Origin: Bacteroidia bacterium
GTDB lineage: Bacteria; Bacteroidota; Bacteroidia; Chitinophagales; UBA2359
Direction of reading: 5' to 3'
DNA: 61,595 nt
Assembly: GCA_030427245.1 (NCBI GenBank)
Contig: JAUHXA010000043.1
Coordinates: 1-61,595, forward strand
How positions within the stretch are numbered: the stretch's first letter is position 1; each line of letters opens with the position of its first letter. This document shows positions 39,460 through 47,458 of this stretch, one piece after another. The notes beneath the pieces are model-generated. The model was not told the DNA's origin. It did no database searches and saw only the letters and a program-made list of their open reading frames with translations. Position numbers and translations under genes: made by a program.

Positions 39460-42072
39460 TTATTTTTTCTCTTTTGCCCTGTTCTCCAAAGTCGCTCCTC
39501 CGATCGTATGACCAAAGAAAATACCGTTCAAAAATAGCTTATTTGTCCCGTACCAAAAAGCCCTGAAATTGGGATTATCCGCCATAGCAATCACTCGCCC
39601 CCTACCAATGCCATTTACTACAATGGCAGCGCTATTCTCCAGATCTTTAAGGTTAGGCCTTGAAACATAGCCGCTTATCAAAGGGTTGCTCGTATATTGA
39701 AGCGGCATTGCATAGTCATTTCGGGTTGCTTCCATAAACTGCGTACCTCGTCGAAAAACAGGCAAATTAGCAGTAGAATAACCATATCCCAAAGGATGAG
39801 TCAAATCCAAATTGGCTTCAAAAATTGCCCCTCCAATGACTTGCGCCCCTAGCTCTCGTCCTACCTCAATATAGGGTTTGCGGACAGTGTTATTCTCATC
39901 AGGCGTATTTTCTTTGAAGGTGGCATTAGAGATATTTTGGTCGCTTGCCCATTTTGATGCCCCTCTCATGGTTATCAAAGTATTTCCTTTTTTGAGCCAG
40001 TGTTGAAGGTCAAGTGTATTGATAAGTCCGTAACTCCCATGTGAAAGCACCAAAGTATTGTAACTATCCAAATCCACACGATTGAAGTCATCAGAGTCAA
40101 TCAAGGTAACTTCAATATCCAAACGTTGGTCAAGCAAATGCCATATTTCACCTGCATCGTAAGCCGAAACACCTTTGCCCACAATCATCAATATCTTTGG
40201 CAATCGCAAACGCTCAAAAGTCCGGCTGCCCAAATCCGCGCCTGATGGCGTAAGCCCCGTCGGCAAGGCATAGACTTCAACGCCATTTTTGGAGCTTTCT
40301 GATTCTAAAAAGGACTTCAAGGTTGCCTTATCTATAAACTGTTCCTGATTGTTGCCGACAGGAATCATAATTGTTCCGTAACCAAAGTCTTGAAAACCCG
40401 CAGCCGTCTCGATACCAAAAGGTTGGGAGGCGACTTTGGCAATGATTTCTTTTTTCAACAAATTATACAACATTCTTGGAGCATAATATTCATCCCATCT
40501 AAAAACGTAAGCATAATCACTTTCGTCTCCAATAATTTTTCGTTTGGGCATCGTGGCAAGTGAATTTTGCATTTTTTCACCCATCGCATTTCGCCCCAAA
40601 GCCCGCTTATCCAATGCCGCATAGTCCAAATTGAAGGCCAAAGGCATTGTCCAACTCGACACATCGTAAAACAGGCTGTCATTGAAGGTAGTATATTTTT
40701 CAAAACTGGCTTTGATCAATGTATATTGTAGTTGATGGGTGGGAATGACCAAACTTTTTTCGGGAAAACTTTTCCCTTCACTCGTGATTTTTTCTTTAGA
40801 ATAATAGGCTTCAATATGGTGGCGGTTGAGCCAATCCATGAAATGCCTCACTCGGCCATTGTCCTTATCCGTCTTCACCACATAGGCTTTTACATTGTCT
40901 TTGTCCGCTTGCTGCAAAGCATTTTTGTAGAAAGATTGTTGAAACTTCAATAGGTCGGTTCGCAAATTGTAGGCTGCTTCCAAAGTCGAAAGTCCTGTTT
41001 GAAATTGATTGCGAATCGTGAACGGAAAACTCAACACGCCATTCTCGGTTTGCTGCAAATGCCCCCTCGAACTCGCCTGCTCAAACAAAATACCAATACA
41101 GCCATTTACATCAGGATAGGTCGACCCCTTGCCCACATAAAAATCATCATAAGATTCTTGGGTGTAATAGAGTGAGCCGATTTTGTCGAGAGCTTTGGCA
41201 TGAAATTCACCGATTTTGTAAGTCAGTTCTTGGTTCTTTGTAGGGATATTGGGGTTTACCCTTGAAGGAATTCCAGGCTGAAAAAAGAAAGTCGCATTGC
41301 TGCCCATTTCATGATGATCGGTCAATATGTTGGGTTTCCAACGGTGAAATACTTCAATTCGCCCCTGACTTTCTGGATGTTGGGTCAAAAGCCAATCTCT
41401 ATTCAGGTCAAACCAATAGTGATTCGTGCGACCATTGGGATTAGGTTCGTTCAGTTCTCGGCTGTCAGGTTGTGCAATCGGATTTTTACTTTTGTGCATA
41501 TTCACCCAACTCGAAAAACGGTGAAATCCATCGGGATTGAAGCAGGGGTCGAGCAGAATAACCGTATTTTGGAGTAAATCGTCCATCGCTTTTCCTTCTC
41601 CCGCCGCCAAATGATACGCCAAAATCAAAGCTGCATTTCCACCACTTGCTTCATTGCCATGAATGCTAAATCCTTGATACACGACCACAGGCATTTCTTC
41701 AATTTTTACCTCTTTTGCAGTCGCAGGATTGGTGTTTTTTATATGTGCCTCTCTAATCGCTTCTATGTTTTGGTGGTTTTGAGGGCTGGAAATAGTCAGC
41801 AATAAAAGTGGACGGTCTTCATAACTTCGAGCGTAAGTTTCAATGCTGATTCTGTCCGATGCTGCTGCAAGCGTTTGCAGGTACCACACCATTTTGTCGT
41901 GGCTAATATGCCATTTGCCGACAGGATGTCCCAAGATGGATTCGGGGGTTGGAATGTTCTCGTTGTAGCTCATGCCTTCGGGTAAGTAATATTCGAGGCT
42001 GAGTTCGTTTTGTCCTTGAAGAAAGGAAAAACCAAGAACATTCAATATCAATAGGAGGAAGATGCTTTTCAT
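39460..42072 (-). CDS. M14-family zinc carboxypeptidase, secreted
   Basis: This is an 870-aa exported metallopeptidase. A signal peptide (FLLLILNVLGFSFLQG) is followed by the M14 catalytic domain at about residues 55-400. The zinc motif is His138-Gly-Asn-Glu141 in QGFSIHGNEASGGNAALILA; a later HHEMGSNATFFF and NPDGFHRFSSW also belong to the active-site region, and ILFEQASSRGHLQQ carries a candidate catalytic Glu. The C-terminal 470 residues hold a Rossmann-like segment (about 600-800, LPKILMIVGKGVSAYDAGEI, LVLSHGSYGLINTLDLQHWL) typical of the long Bacteroidota members. There is no T9SS sorting domain. It should trim peptides in the periplasm or at the surface. It lies 33 bp upstream of hmgA, same strand; a 22-bp palindrome lies 60 bp before its start. 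Confidence 0.92.
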   Translation of the reverse strand: MKSIFLLLILNVLGFSFLQGQNELSLEYYLPEGMSYNENIPTPESILGHPVGKWHISHDKMVWYLQTLAAASDRISIETYARSYEDRPLLLLTISSPQNHQNIEAIREAHIKNTNPATAKEVKIEEMPVVVYQGFSIHGNEASGGNAALILAYHLAAGEGKAMDDLLQNTVILLDPCFNPDGFHRFSSWVNMHKSKNPIAQPDSRELNEPNPNGRTNHYWFDLNRDWLLTQHPESQGRIEVFHRWKPNILTDHHEMGSNATFFFQPGIPSRVNPNIPTKNQELTYKIGEFHAKALDKIGSLYYTQESYDDFYVGKGSTYPDVNGCIGILFEQASSRGHLQQTENGVLSFPFTIRNQFQTGLSTLEAAYNLRTDLLKFQQSFYKNALQQADKDNVKAYVVKTDKDNGRVRHFMDWLNRHHIEAYYSKEKITSEGKSFPEKSLVIPTHQLQYTLIKASFEKYTTFNDSLFYDVSSWTMPLAFNLDYAALDKRALGRNAMGEKMQNSLATMPKRKIIGDESDYAYVFRWDEYYAPRMLYNLLKKEIIAKVASQPFGIETAAGFQDFGYGTIMIPVGNNQEQFIDKATLKSFLESESSKNGVEVYALPTGLTPSGADLGSRTFERLRLPKILMIVGKGVSAYDAGEIWHLLDQRLDIEVTLIDSDDFNRVDLDSYNTLVLSHGSYGLINTLDLQHWLKKGNTLITMRGASKWASDQNISNATFKENTPDENNTVRKPYIEVGRELGAQVIGGAIFEANLDLTHPLGYGYSTANLPVFRRGTQFMEATRNDYAMPLQYTSNPLISGYVSRPNLKDLENSAAIVVNGIGRGRVIAMADNPNFRAFWYGTNKLFLNGIFFGHTIGGATLENRAKEKK

Positions 42073-42133
42073 ACTTTTTGAATGGTTTTATGATTGCCGA
42101 AAATAAGGATTTTGGGGAAATTTTTCTCACTAA

Positions 42134-42155
42134 TCAGTTTCAGGACTGAAACTGA
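42134..42155. promoter_or_regulatory. 22-bp near-perfect palindrome, possible operator
   Basis: TCAGTTTCAG and CTGAAACTGA are exact inverse copies separated by GA. The site lies 62 bp upstream of the peptidase gene (minus) and about 240 bp upstream of the IPTL protein gene (plus). No U-tract follows on either side, so a dimeric regulator site is likelier than a terminator. Confidence 0.45.
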
Positions 42156-42327
42156 GAGATATTTGTTCATCATAATCAATAAATTAAGAATGTATTTGTA
42201 AAATTTTTAAAGCATTAATTGTTGATTTTCAAAATAAAAAATTAATAATTTTTAATACATGAAGTTAATAACATTTTGTTTTTTATTATAAAGCAATTGC
42301 TTAGCGCAAACTTTATTTTATTTTCTT

Positions 42328-42335
42328 TAAATTTG
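42328..42335 (+). promoter_or_regulatory. Candidate -7 box for the IPTL-CTERM gene
   Basis: TAAATTTG matches TAnnTTTG and ends 58 nt before the ATG at 42394. The surrounding 321-bp gap is otherwise AT-rich and featureless apart from the palindrome at 42134. Confidence 0.4.
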
Positions 42336-42393
42336 TAATACCATGCAATGGATATTTGCTGGGTACTAATTATTTAACCAAAAAATCAAGTTA

Positions 42394-43554
42394 ATGAGAA
42401 ACTTTACATTCTTGTTTTGTCTTACTGTATTTTGCTTATTCTCTATAAGTTCTAATGCACAAGTAGTCAACAATATTACACAAACTACTTCACATCCCAA
42501 CTTACAAGACGCTATTACAAATGCTACTGCTGGGGATGAATTGAACATTGTTGCAGGTACATTCACAGAAGCAGGGCAGATTGTGATTGATAAAAATCTT
42601 ATCATTCGAGGAGCTGGAATAGCATCAACAATTCTTCAAACAGATCAAAATACTGGAACATCAGCAGATAGTCGTGGTTGGTGGCTGGTCAATGCAGGCA
42701 TTAGCTTAACTTTGAGTGATTTGACACTGGATGGAAGCGGTTTTCTTATATGGCAAGGAATTCGCCATATTGGTTCTGGAGGTAGTGTAGACAATGTTCG
42801 TTTTACCAATATCAAATATAATGAGAGTGGCCCAACTTATCAAGGGACAGGCATTGCTATTTTTGGCTCAGGGCCTGTAAATGTCTCTAATTCGATCTTT
42901 GATGAAATAGGGAGAATAGGTACCCACTATTTTGGTGCATCTGTGAGCGGCTCTGTTTATTCAAATAATACCTACACAGGCAAAGGCGCAGGGGATCATT
43001 TAGATTATGCACTTGATATTAATAATGGTGCTCAGATTACGGTCTCTGACAATACTATTACGAATAATTTAGGCTTTGCTTCTTCCGATGGTTCCAAATC
43101 CGCAGGCATAATTGTAGGTACTTTTTTGGGCGCAGGTACTATGGCCACTATTACAGGGAATATTATTACAAATAATCAATGTGGGATTGCCGTTGGTTTT
43201 GATGCTAGCGATGCCAGTACTGTGGTTGCCAACAATAACGACGTGAGCAATAATGTTATAGCTGGCATAAGCAATACTAGTACTACAAATAGTGTGGATG
43301 GTACTTTGAACTGGTGGGGTAAACGTTCGGGACCATCGGGTGCAGAACCTGGTAGTGGATCTGGTGTAGATGAAAATGTAGTAGCATGTCCTTGGCTAAC
43401 AGGTCCTCCTCCTTCAAGTGCGACTAGTTGTGACCCTTTCATTGAAGTTCCTACTTTGTCTCAATGGGGTTTAATCATTCTTGCTCTGTTGCTAATGAAT
43501 TTTGGAGTGCTTTACATCAAGCAGCTTACAGTACTACCTATGCAAAGAGTATAA
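42394..43554 (+). CDS. Secreted parallel beta-helix protein with IPTL-CTERM sorting signal
   Basis: This is a 386-aa protein with a signal peptide (MRNFTFLFCLTVFCLFSISS, then NAQ), a right-handed beta-helix (about 30-330; repeated N/G-rich coils such as ISVSDNTITNNLGFASSDGS, ITGNIITNNQCGIAVGFDAS, NNNDVSNNVIAGISN), and a closing loop NWWGKRSGPSGAEPGSGSGV typical of NosD-type helices. The last 37 residues, VPTLSQWGLIILALLLMNFG followed by VLYIKQ, match the IPTL-CTERM signal: I/V-P-T-L-S-x-W-G, a hydrophobic helix and a basic end. That signal is thought to direct processing by an exosortase-like system, a different route from the T9SS tags on other proteins here. No exosortase gene is in the window. 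A strong terminator follows at 43641. Confidence 0.88.
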   Translation: MRNFTFLFCLTVFCLFSISSNAQVVNNITQTTSHPNLQDAITNATAGDELNIVAGTFTEAGQIVIDKNLIIRGAGIASTILQTDQNTGTSADSRGWWLVNAGISLTLSDLTLDGSGFLIWQGIRHIGSGGSVDNVRFTNIKYNESGPTYQGTGIAIFGSGPVNVSNSIFDEIGRIGTHYFGASVSGSVYSNNTYTGKGAGDHLDYALDINNGAQITVSDNTITNNLGFASSDGSKSAGIIVGTFLGAGTMATITGNIITNNQCGIAVGFDASDASTVVANNNDVSNNVIAGISNTSTTNSVDGTLNWWGKRSGPSGAEPGSGSGVDENVVACPWLTGPPPSSATSCDPFIEVPTLSQWGLIILALLLMNFGVLYIKQLTVLPMQRV

Positions 43555-43640
43555 ACTACTTAAAGGTCTGTACAAGTCTGTATATTCCTCAATATCTTCT
43601 TTGCCATAGAATACAAAGATTTTCTTAAGAAAACGTTTTT

Positions 43641-43679
43641 AAAATGCAAGTTCAAAATATTTTGGGCTTGCATTTTTTT
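43641..43679 (+). terminator. Strong intrinsic terminator
   Basis: AAAATGCAAG pairs with CTTGCATTTT, extended inward through two T-G wobbles to the self-complementary CAAAATATTTTG, giving about 18 paired bases, followed by seven T. It lies 87 bp after the IPTL protein gene. Confidence 0.85.
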
Positions 43680-43959
43680 ATGATTGTGACCTGTTTTTGA
43701 CCTGTTATTGACCTTTCTACCCTAAGTTTTATACTTGTTTTTTGGAGAAAACGAGTAACAAATTTGTGTTTTTTGACTTGTTGTATAAGTTTGATTATTA
43801 GCTGTTTGTTTTGGTTTTTGCAAAAAAAAATGTCTAAAAAACACTTAACAATCCTCAATTTTTGTTTTCTTTTTTCTGAAAGAAAATTCAGAGATTTGCA
43901 GTAGGATTTGGTTAATGACATTTTGAATGGATTTTATAACGACTTAGTTTTTTAACAAG
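43680..43959. other. Gene-free AT-rich spacer
   Basis: Between the terminator and the next gene lie 280 bp with long T and A runs. Short T-rich near-repeats (TGACCTGTTTTTGACCTGTT, TATTGACC) occur at 43686-43716. A minus-strand open frame of 89 codons here has a Lys/Phe-biased composition that looks like noise. No other feature seen. Confidence 0.4.
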
Positions 43960-44310
43960 ATGAAAGAGATTTTTGCAATTGTTTTTGCGCTCCACAGTTT
44001 GATAGTTTTTTCGGTCGTGTCTTTTATTGACGGCAAGTGTATGGACAGCGATGATGTGAATTGCCACACCAATTTCCACATATATCCCAATCCACTTGAA
44101 GACCAAGCTGTGTTGAAGTTTGCGGTATCTTTGGAAGATGCAACGCTCGAAATGTACGACAAAAAAGGGGAAGTAGTTTTTGAAAAAACCGACCTTAGCT
44201 CCAATGTTTTGGCATTGAGTCGCAGCGCATTGGCAAAAGGAGAATACAGCTATAAGGTAGTGAAGGAAGCCGAAATATTGGTAGATGGGAAGATACGAGT
44301 AGGGTTGTAG
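43960..44310 (+). CDS. Nearly free-standing T9SS type A-like sorting domain
   Basis: This is a 116-aa protein with an N-terminal hydrophobic signal (IFAIVFALHSLIVFSVVSFI), a 15-residue linker with two Cys (GKCMDSDDVNCHTN), then a domain that looks like a complete T9SS type A sorting module: FHIYPNPLEDQAVLKFAVSL, ATLEMYDKKGEVVFEKTDLS, then ALSRSALAKGEYSYKVVKEA and a closing K-I-R-V. In normal cargo this module follows several hundred residues of passenger; here there is none. Either the passenger has been lost, or the short protein is functional by itself, for instance as a competitor or plug for the secretion machinery (speculative). It converges on the M20 gene. Confidence 0.75.
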   Translation: MKEIFAIVFALHSLIVFSVVSFIDGKCMDSDDVNCHTNFHIYPNPLEDQAVLKFAVSLEDATLEMYDKKGEVVFEKTDLSSNVLALSRSALAKGEYSYKVVKEAEILVDGKIRVGL

Positions 44311-44365
44311 TGATTTCATATCTTTGAATTATTCAGATTCGATATTTAGCTTTCTGATTGTAAAC

Positions 44366-44407
44366 CCTATTCATAGCCCATGAATTAATTTATGGGCTAT
44401 GAATAGG
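44366..44407. terminator. 16-bp perfect hairpin between convergent genes
   Basis: CCTATTCATAGCCCAT (44366-44381) and its exact inverse (44392-44407) flank a 10-nt loop GAATTAATTT. Neither side has a clear U-tract, but position between convergent stops and stem strength suggest a transcript-end structure for both genes. Confidence 0.6.
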
Positions 44408-44494
44408 AAAAGGGAATAAAAAACAGACTTAAAGAGTCGGTTACTTCAATGGTTTTTCCGCTGAAATCACATGAACTCTCCAATCACTTCCCTT

Positions 44495-45811
44495 TTAATC
44501 CAACAACTCCAATACCGCCAAAACCATACTCCTCACCCCAGTTTTAATACTTGGCTCAACATCAGGTGCAAACTTAGACGAGTGTAGCGAAGGCAATTGT
44601 TTACCTTCGGCTTGATATTCTTCAAAACGCTTGGGGTTGATTGTTCCCAAACGGTACATAAAAATCGGCACCTTGTCGTCTGTTTTTCCATATCTTCCAA
44701 AATCCTCACCACCCATCACAGGAGCTTGACGATGCACTTTATCCTTGCCAAAATTCTCCACAAATACCTCCGCAATACGACTCGTCAATTTGGGGTCATT
44801 GTAAAGCGCAGGGGTAAATTCATCTCTCAAAGTCACTTCTGGATATTTATCTTCCGACAGTCCGGCCGCCATTGCAGCCGCTTTGCACTTCAATTTTATT
44901 TTGTCAATCAATGTCTGTCGCACTTCATCCGTATAAGAGCGCAAGGTTAGTTTTAGTTCTACTTCGTTGGGAATCACATTCCCTTTCGTGCCACCGTGAA
45001 TCGAACCAACCGTCACCACAGCAGGGTCAAGCGGTGAAACTTCGCGACTCACAATTGTCTGAATATCCACAATGATTTTGGCTGCCAACACCACAGGGTC
45101 AATCGTTGTGTGTGGATATGCACCATGCCCACCTTCTCCAAATATCTTGATGTTCATCATATCAACATTCGCCATCGAAAATTCGGGACAATAACCAATA
45201 CTTCCCGCAGGCATATTTGCATGAACGTGTAAAGCCACGCCATAGTCGGGCACAGGGAATTTTTCAAACAGTCCTTCTTTCAGCATATTCCTTGCCCCAC
45301 TTCCACGCTCTTCGGCAGGTTGTCCGATGAATACGATTGTCCCTTTCCATTGGTCTTTCATCTTTGCCAAAGCCCTTGCAGCTCCCGTCCAAACCGTAAT
45401 ATGCATATCGTGACCACAAGCGTGCATTACCGAAACTTCGTCACCTGTGATGTCGGTCATTTTCACTTGACTCGCATAATCTAAACCCGTTTCTTCCTGA
45501 ATCGGCAAGGCATCCATATCCGCTCGTACCAAAATCGTTGGACCTTCACCATTCTTCAAAACGCCCACAATGCCATGTCCGCCCACTTTTTCGGTCACTT
45601 CAAAACCAATTTCCTTCAATTCTTTCGTCAACCTTGCAGCCGTTTTTTCTTCCAAAAACGACAGTTCGGGGTTTTGGTGAAAGTGTTTGTAGAGGCTTTC
45701 GAGATAAGAATAGTCTTTTTGAAGGTATTGGTCAATGGACTCTTTTGCAGGAGATTGAGAAAAAGAGAGATGGAAACAGAGTATTGCAGTTAGGAAAAGG
45801 AGAATACGCAT
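44495..45811 (-). CDS. Secreted M20-family amidohydrolase
   Basis: This is a 438-aa metal-dependent hydrolase of the M20D group (indole-acetyl-amino-acid hydrolase/hippurate hydrolase-like), which removes acyl groups from amino acids. It has a signal peptide (LLFLTAILCFHLSFSQ), so it is probably periplasmic. Metal-binding and catalytic motifs are VRADMDALPIQEETGLDYAS, VSVMHACGHDMHITVWTGAA, GQPAEERGSGARNMLKEGLF (E-E), AYPHTTIDPVVLAAKIIVD (lid His) and APVMGGEDFGRYG. The length is typical. Same strand as the GWxTD gene 97 bp upstream; co-transcription is possible. The natural substrate is not predictable. Confidence 0.92.
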   Translation of the reverse strand: MRILLFLTAILCFHLSFSQSPAKESIDQYLQKDYSYLESLYKHFHQNPELSFLEEKTAARLTKELKEIGFEVTEKVGGHGIVGVLKNGEGPTILVRADMDALPIQEETGLDYASQVKMTDITGDEVSVMHACGHDMHITVWTGAARALAKMKDQWKGTIVFIGQPAEERGSGARNMLKEGLFEKFPVPDYGVALHVHANMPAGSIGYCPEFSMANVDMMNIKIFGEGGHGAYPHTTIDPVVLAAKIIVDIQTIVSREVSPLDPAVVTVGSIHGGTKGNVIPNEVELKLTLRSYTDEVRQTLIDKIKLKCKAAAMAAGLSEDKYPEVTLRDEFTPALYNDPKLTSRIAEVFVENFGKDKVHRQAPVMGGEDFGRYGKTDDKVPIFMYRLGTINPKRFEEYQAEGKQLPSLHSSKFAPDVEPSIKTGVRSMVLAVLELLD

Positions 45812-45907
45812 GGAATGATGATTTTAAAGTTTATTGAATTTTTTTGGTGATGTGAAATTACGAAGTATTTCTGCTTCGTCACTTGAATCGTTGACAAAAT
45901 CGAACAA

Positions 45908-47173
45908 TCACCTACTCGTCTTTCTAATCAAGCCCTTACGCCATTCATACACCGACTGATGCCAACTGTCTTCATAAGAAGGGTGGCGAATCAATTGAGG
46001 TTCGGACTCGTAAAAGGGGTGTATTCCCTGTTTGAAGGTAAAACTAATCCGCTGCTGAGAAGTAGAGGCTTCGTAAATCCACTGTTCGGACGTCGCTGTT
46101 TTGTAGACCACATCAGGTTCACCATAAATCACAAACACGACTCCTCTATCCGTTTTCCAGCCTTCTTTGTAGGTCGTAAAAAACTGATTCGCTCGCTGTA
46201 CTCGCCCATAAAACTCCTTAACCAAGACTTTACCTCGGTCAAAACTCCCAGCCCTGTCCAACCAAAAACTGTCAACTGCAGCTTTGGAATCGTCTGCCCA
46301 AATCATTTTTTCAAATTCCTCGCTTTTGGTGATGTACCGCAATGCCTCGACCAAATCTTTGGCATCTGCCAATTTGGGAAAACGATTGTCAACACTCACC
46401 AAAACCAAACCTGTTCCCCTTGCCTCTTTGATTTGAACGGTGTAAGTTCCCAACTGATTGATGGTGAATATGCCATCTGTTGTATTGAAGGTGCTGTCCA
46501 TTTCGTAAATATAGGGGCGTTTTCGTTCTGTTTTGAAAGTCGGCAAAGCCAATTCTCGAAAAGGCGGATAGTATTTCACCTGCAAAGTCGGTTCAGATTC
46601 ATTTCTGTACTGTACTCGAATACGGCTATTTTTTTTCTCATAGCTGTCAAACAAAACCTGATTGTTGTAGGCGTTTGTCACCAGAAAACTTTGCTCATTG
46701 AAGGCTGAATTTTTTTTGACCAAACCCTCCAAATAGTAATTTTTCAATGCTACGCCATCCAAAACGATGATTTTCAATAAATAATCTTGACCATCTTTTA
46801 CGGCTATGCGATTTTTGAGAGTTGCAAAATCCGACAATTGCTGTGCTTTATTTACTTCAAACTGAGCCACCAAACTATACAAAATACTTTTGCCGTTCAA
46901 ATCCTTGTACAATTCATAAGTCACCTTCAATTGTGCATTTTTAGAGCTATCCAACTTCAATTTGTCCACAGGAAAACCCAAGTAAATATCTGCACTGTCT
47001 TTAGAAACGTGGTGAACTTTGAGATGAATATGTGGAACTTTTGAAGTTTCGGTGTACAGATAGGCCTGATTGTATTTTTTTAGATTTTTACTTTTGCTCG
47101 TTTTTTTGGTAGAGCCACAAGCATACATCATACAGATACAACAGATTGCAGTTAAAAAAAGTAGTTTATTCAT
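45908..47173 (-). CDS. GWxTD domain lipoprotein
   Basis: This is a 421-aa protein with a lipoprotein-type signal (LLFLTAICCICMMYACGSTK; lipobox Cys near residue 19). A beta-rich N-terminal part (about 40-270) is followed by the GWxTD domain (about 275-421), named for its motif, seen here as YKEGWKTDRGVVFVIYGEPD and preceded by SFDRGKVLVKEFYGRVQRAN. Late segments SEQWIYEASTSQQRISFTFK and SYEDSWHQSVYEWRKGLI close the domain. GWxTD proteins are frequent in Bacteroidota and related phyla, but their function is not established. The protein should sit on the inner face of the outer membrane or at the cell surface. A long inverted repeat lies directly upstream. Confidence 0.9.
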   Translation of the reverse strand: MNKLLFLTAICCICMMYACGSTKKTSKSKNLKKYNQAYLYTETSKVPHIHLKVHHVSKDSADIYLGFPVDKLKLDSSKNAQLKVTYELYKDLNGKSILYSLVAQFEVNKAQQLSDFATLKNRIAVKDGQDYLLKIIVLDGVALKNYYLEGLVKKNSAFNEQSFLVTNAYNNQVLFDSYEKKNSRIRVQYRNESEPTLQVKYYPPFRELALPTFKTERKRPYIYEMDSTFNTTDGIFTINQLGTYTVQIKEARGTGLVLVSVDNRFPKLADAKDLVEALRYITKSEEFEKMIWADDSKAAVDSFWLDRAGSFDRGKVLVKEFYGRVQRANQFFTTYKEGWKTDRGVVFVIYGEPDVVYKTATSEQWIYEASTSQQRISFTFKQGIHPFYESEPQLIRHPSYEDSWHQSVYEWRKGLIRKTSR

Positions 47174-47192
47174 TTTTATCTTCTTTACTTCT

Positions 47193-47401
47193 TATCCTTG
47201 AACAAGAAGGTGTAATAGAAAAACAGCTCACTTTAGTAAAAAAGAAAAAATAACTCATCGACCAATATTCCCCTTTTGAAAGGGGATGGGGTATGTTAGC
47301 AAAAGAAAACGAGGAGTTATTTTTTTACCCTTACTTAGTGTAAAGTAAGTATAATGTGCTGTACAAGCTTTCTTTTAATTAATTCTTCCTGTTCAAGGAT
47401 A
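47193..47401. repeat. 209-bp inverted-repeat element enclosing a family III hairpin
   Basis: TATCCTTGAACAAGAAG (47193-47209) and CTTCCTGTTCAAGGATA (47385-47401) are inverse with one mismatch. Within them are further inverse pairs (CACTTTAGTAA near 47229 with TTACTTAGTG near 47331) and, at the centre, the family III hairpin. The element fills most of the gap between the divergent GWxTD and isocitrate dehydrogenase genes and looks like a small non-autonomous element; I see no coding capacity. Confidence 0.65.
47245..47326. repeat. Family III A6TAACT hairpin element, copy 2
   Basis: The outer stem AAAAAATAACTC with GAGTTATTTTTT continues through TCG/CGA, and an inner hairpin CCCCTTT-TG-AAAGGGG lies at 47270-47285. 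Compared with copy 1 (CCCTCTT-TG-AAGAGGG), two stem positions have changed on both sides so that pairing is kept. Like copy 1 it is nested in a larger, unrelated inverted repeat. Confidence 0.75.
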
Positions 47402-47423
47402 GACATTTTACAAGTTAAATAAC

Positions 47424-47431
47424 TAATTTTG
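47424..47431 (+). promoter_or_regulatory. Candidate -7 box for isocitrate dehydrogenase
   Basis: TAATTTTG matches TAnnTTTG and ends 27 nt before the ATG at 47459, supporting that start over an in-frame ATG at 47429. No -33 box is clear, the upstream side being the end of the 209-bp inverted repeat. Confidence 0.45.
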
Positions 47432-47458
47432 CACTCTCAAAAATACAAAACAATATAC

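Noticed and set aside
43652..43921. 89-codon minus-strand frame after the IPTL gene terminator
   Set aside because: Lys/Phe/Gln-rich, overlaps the terminator stem, and no recognisable features.
45959..46708. 249-codon plus-strand frame inside the GWxTD gene
   Set aside because: Antisense shadow; the GWxTD reading has a lipoprotein signal and the defining motif.
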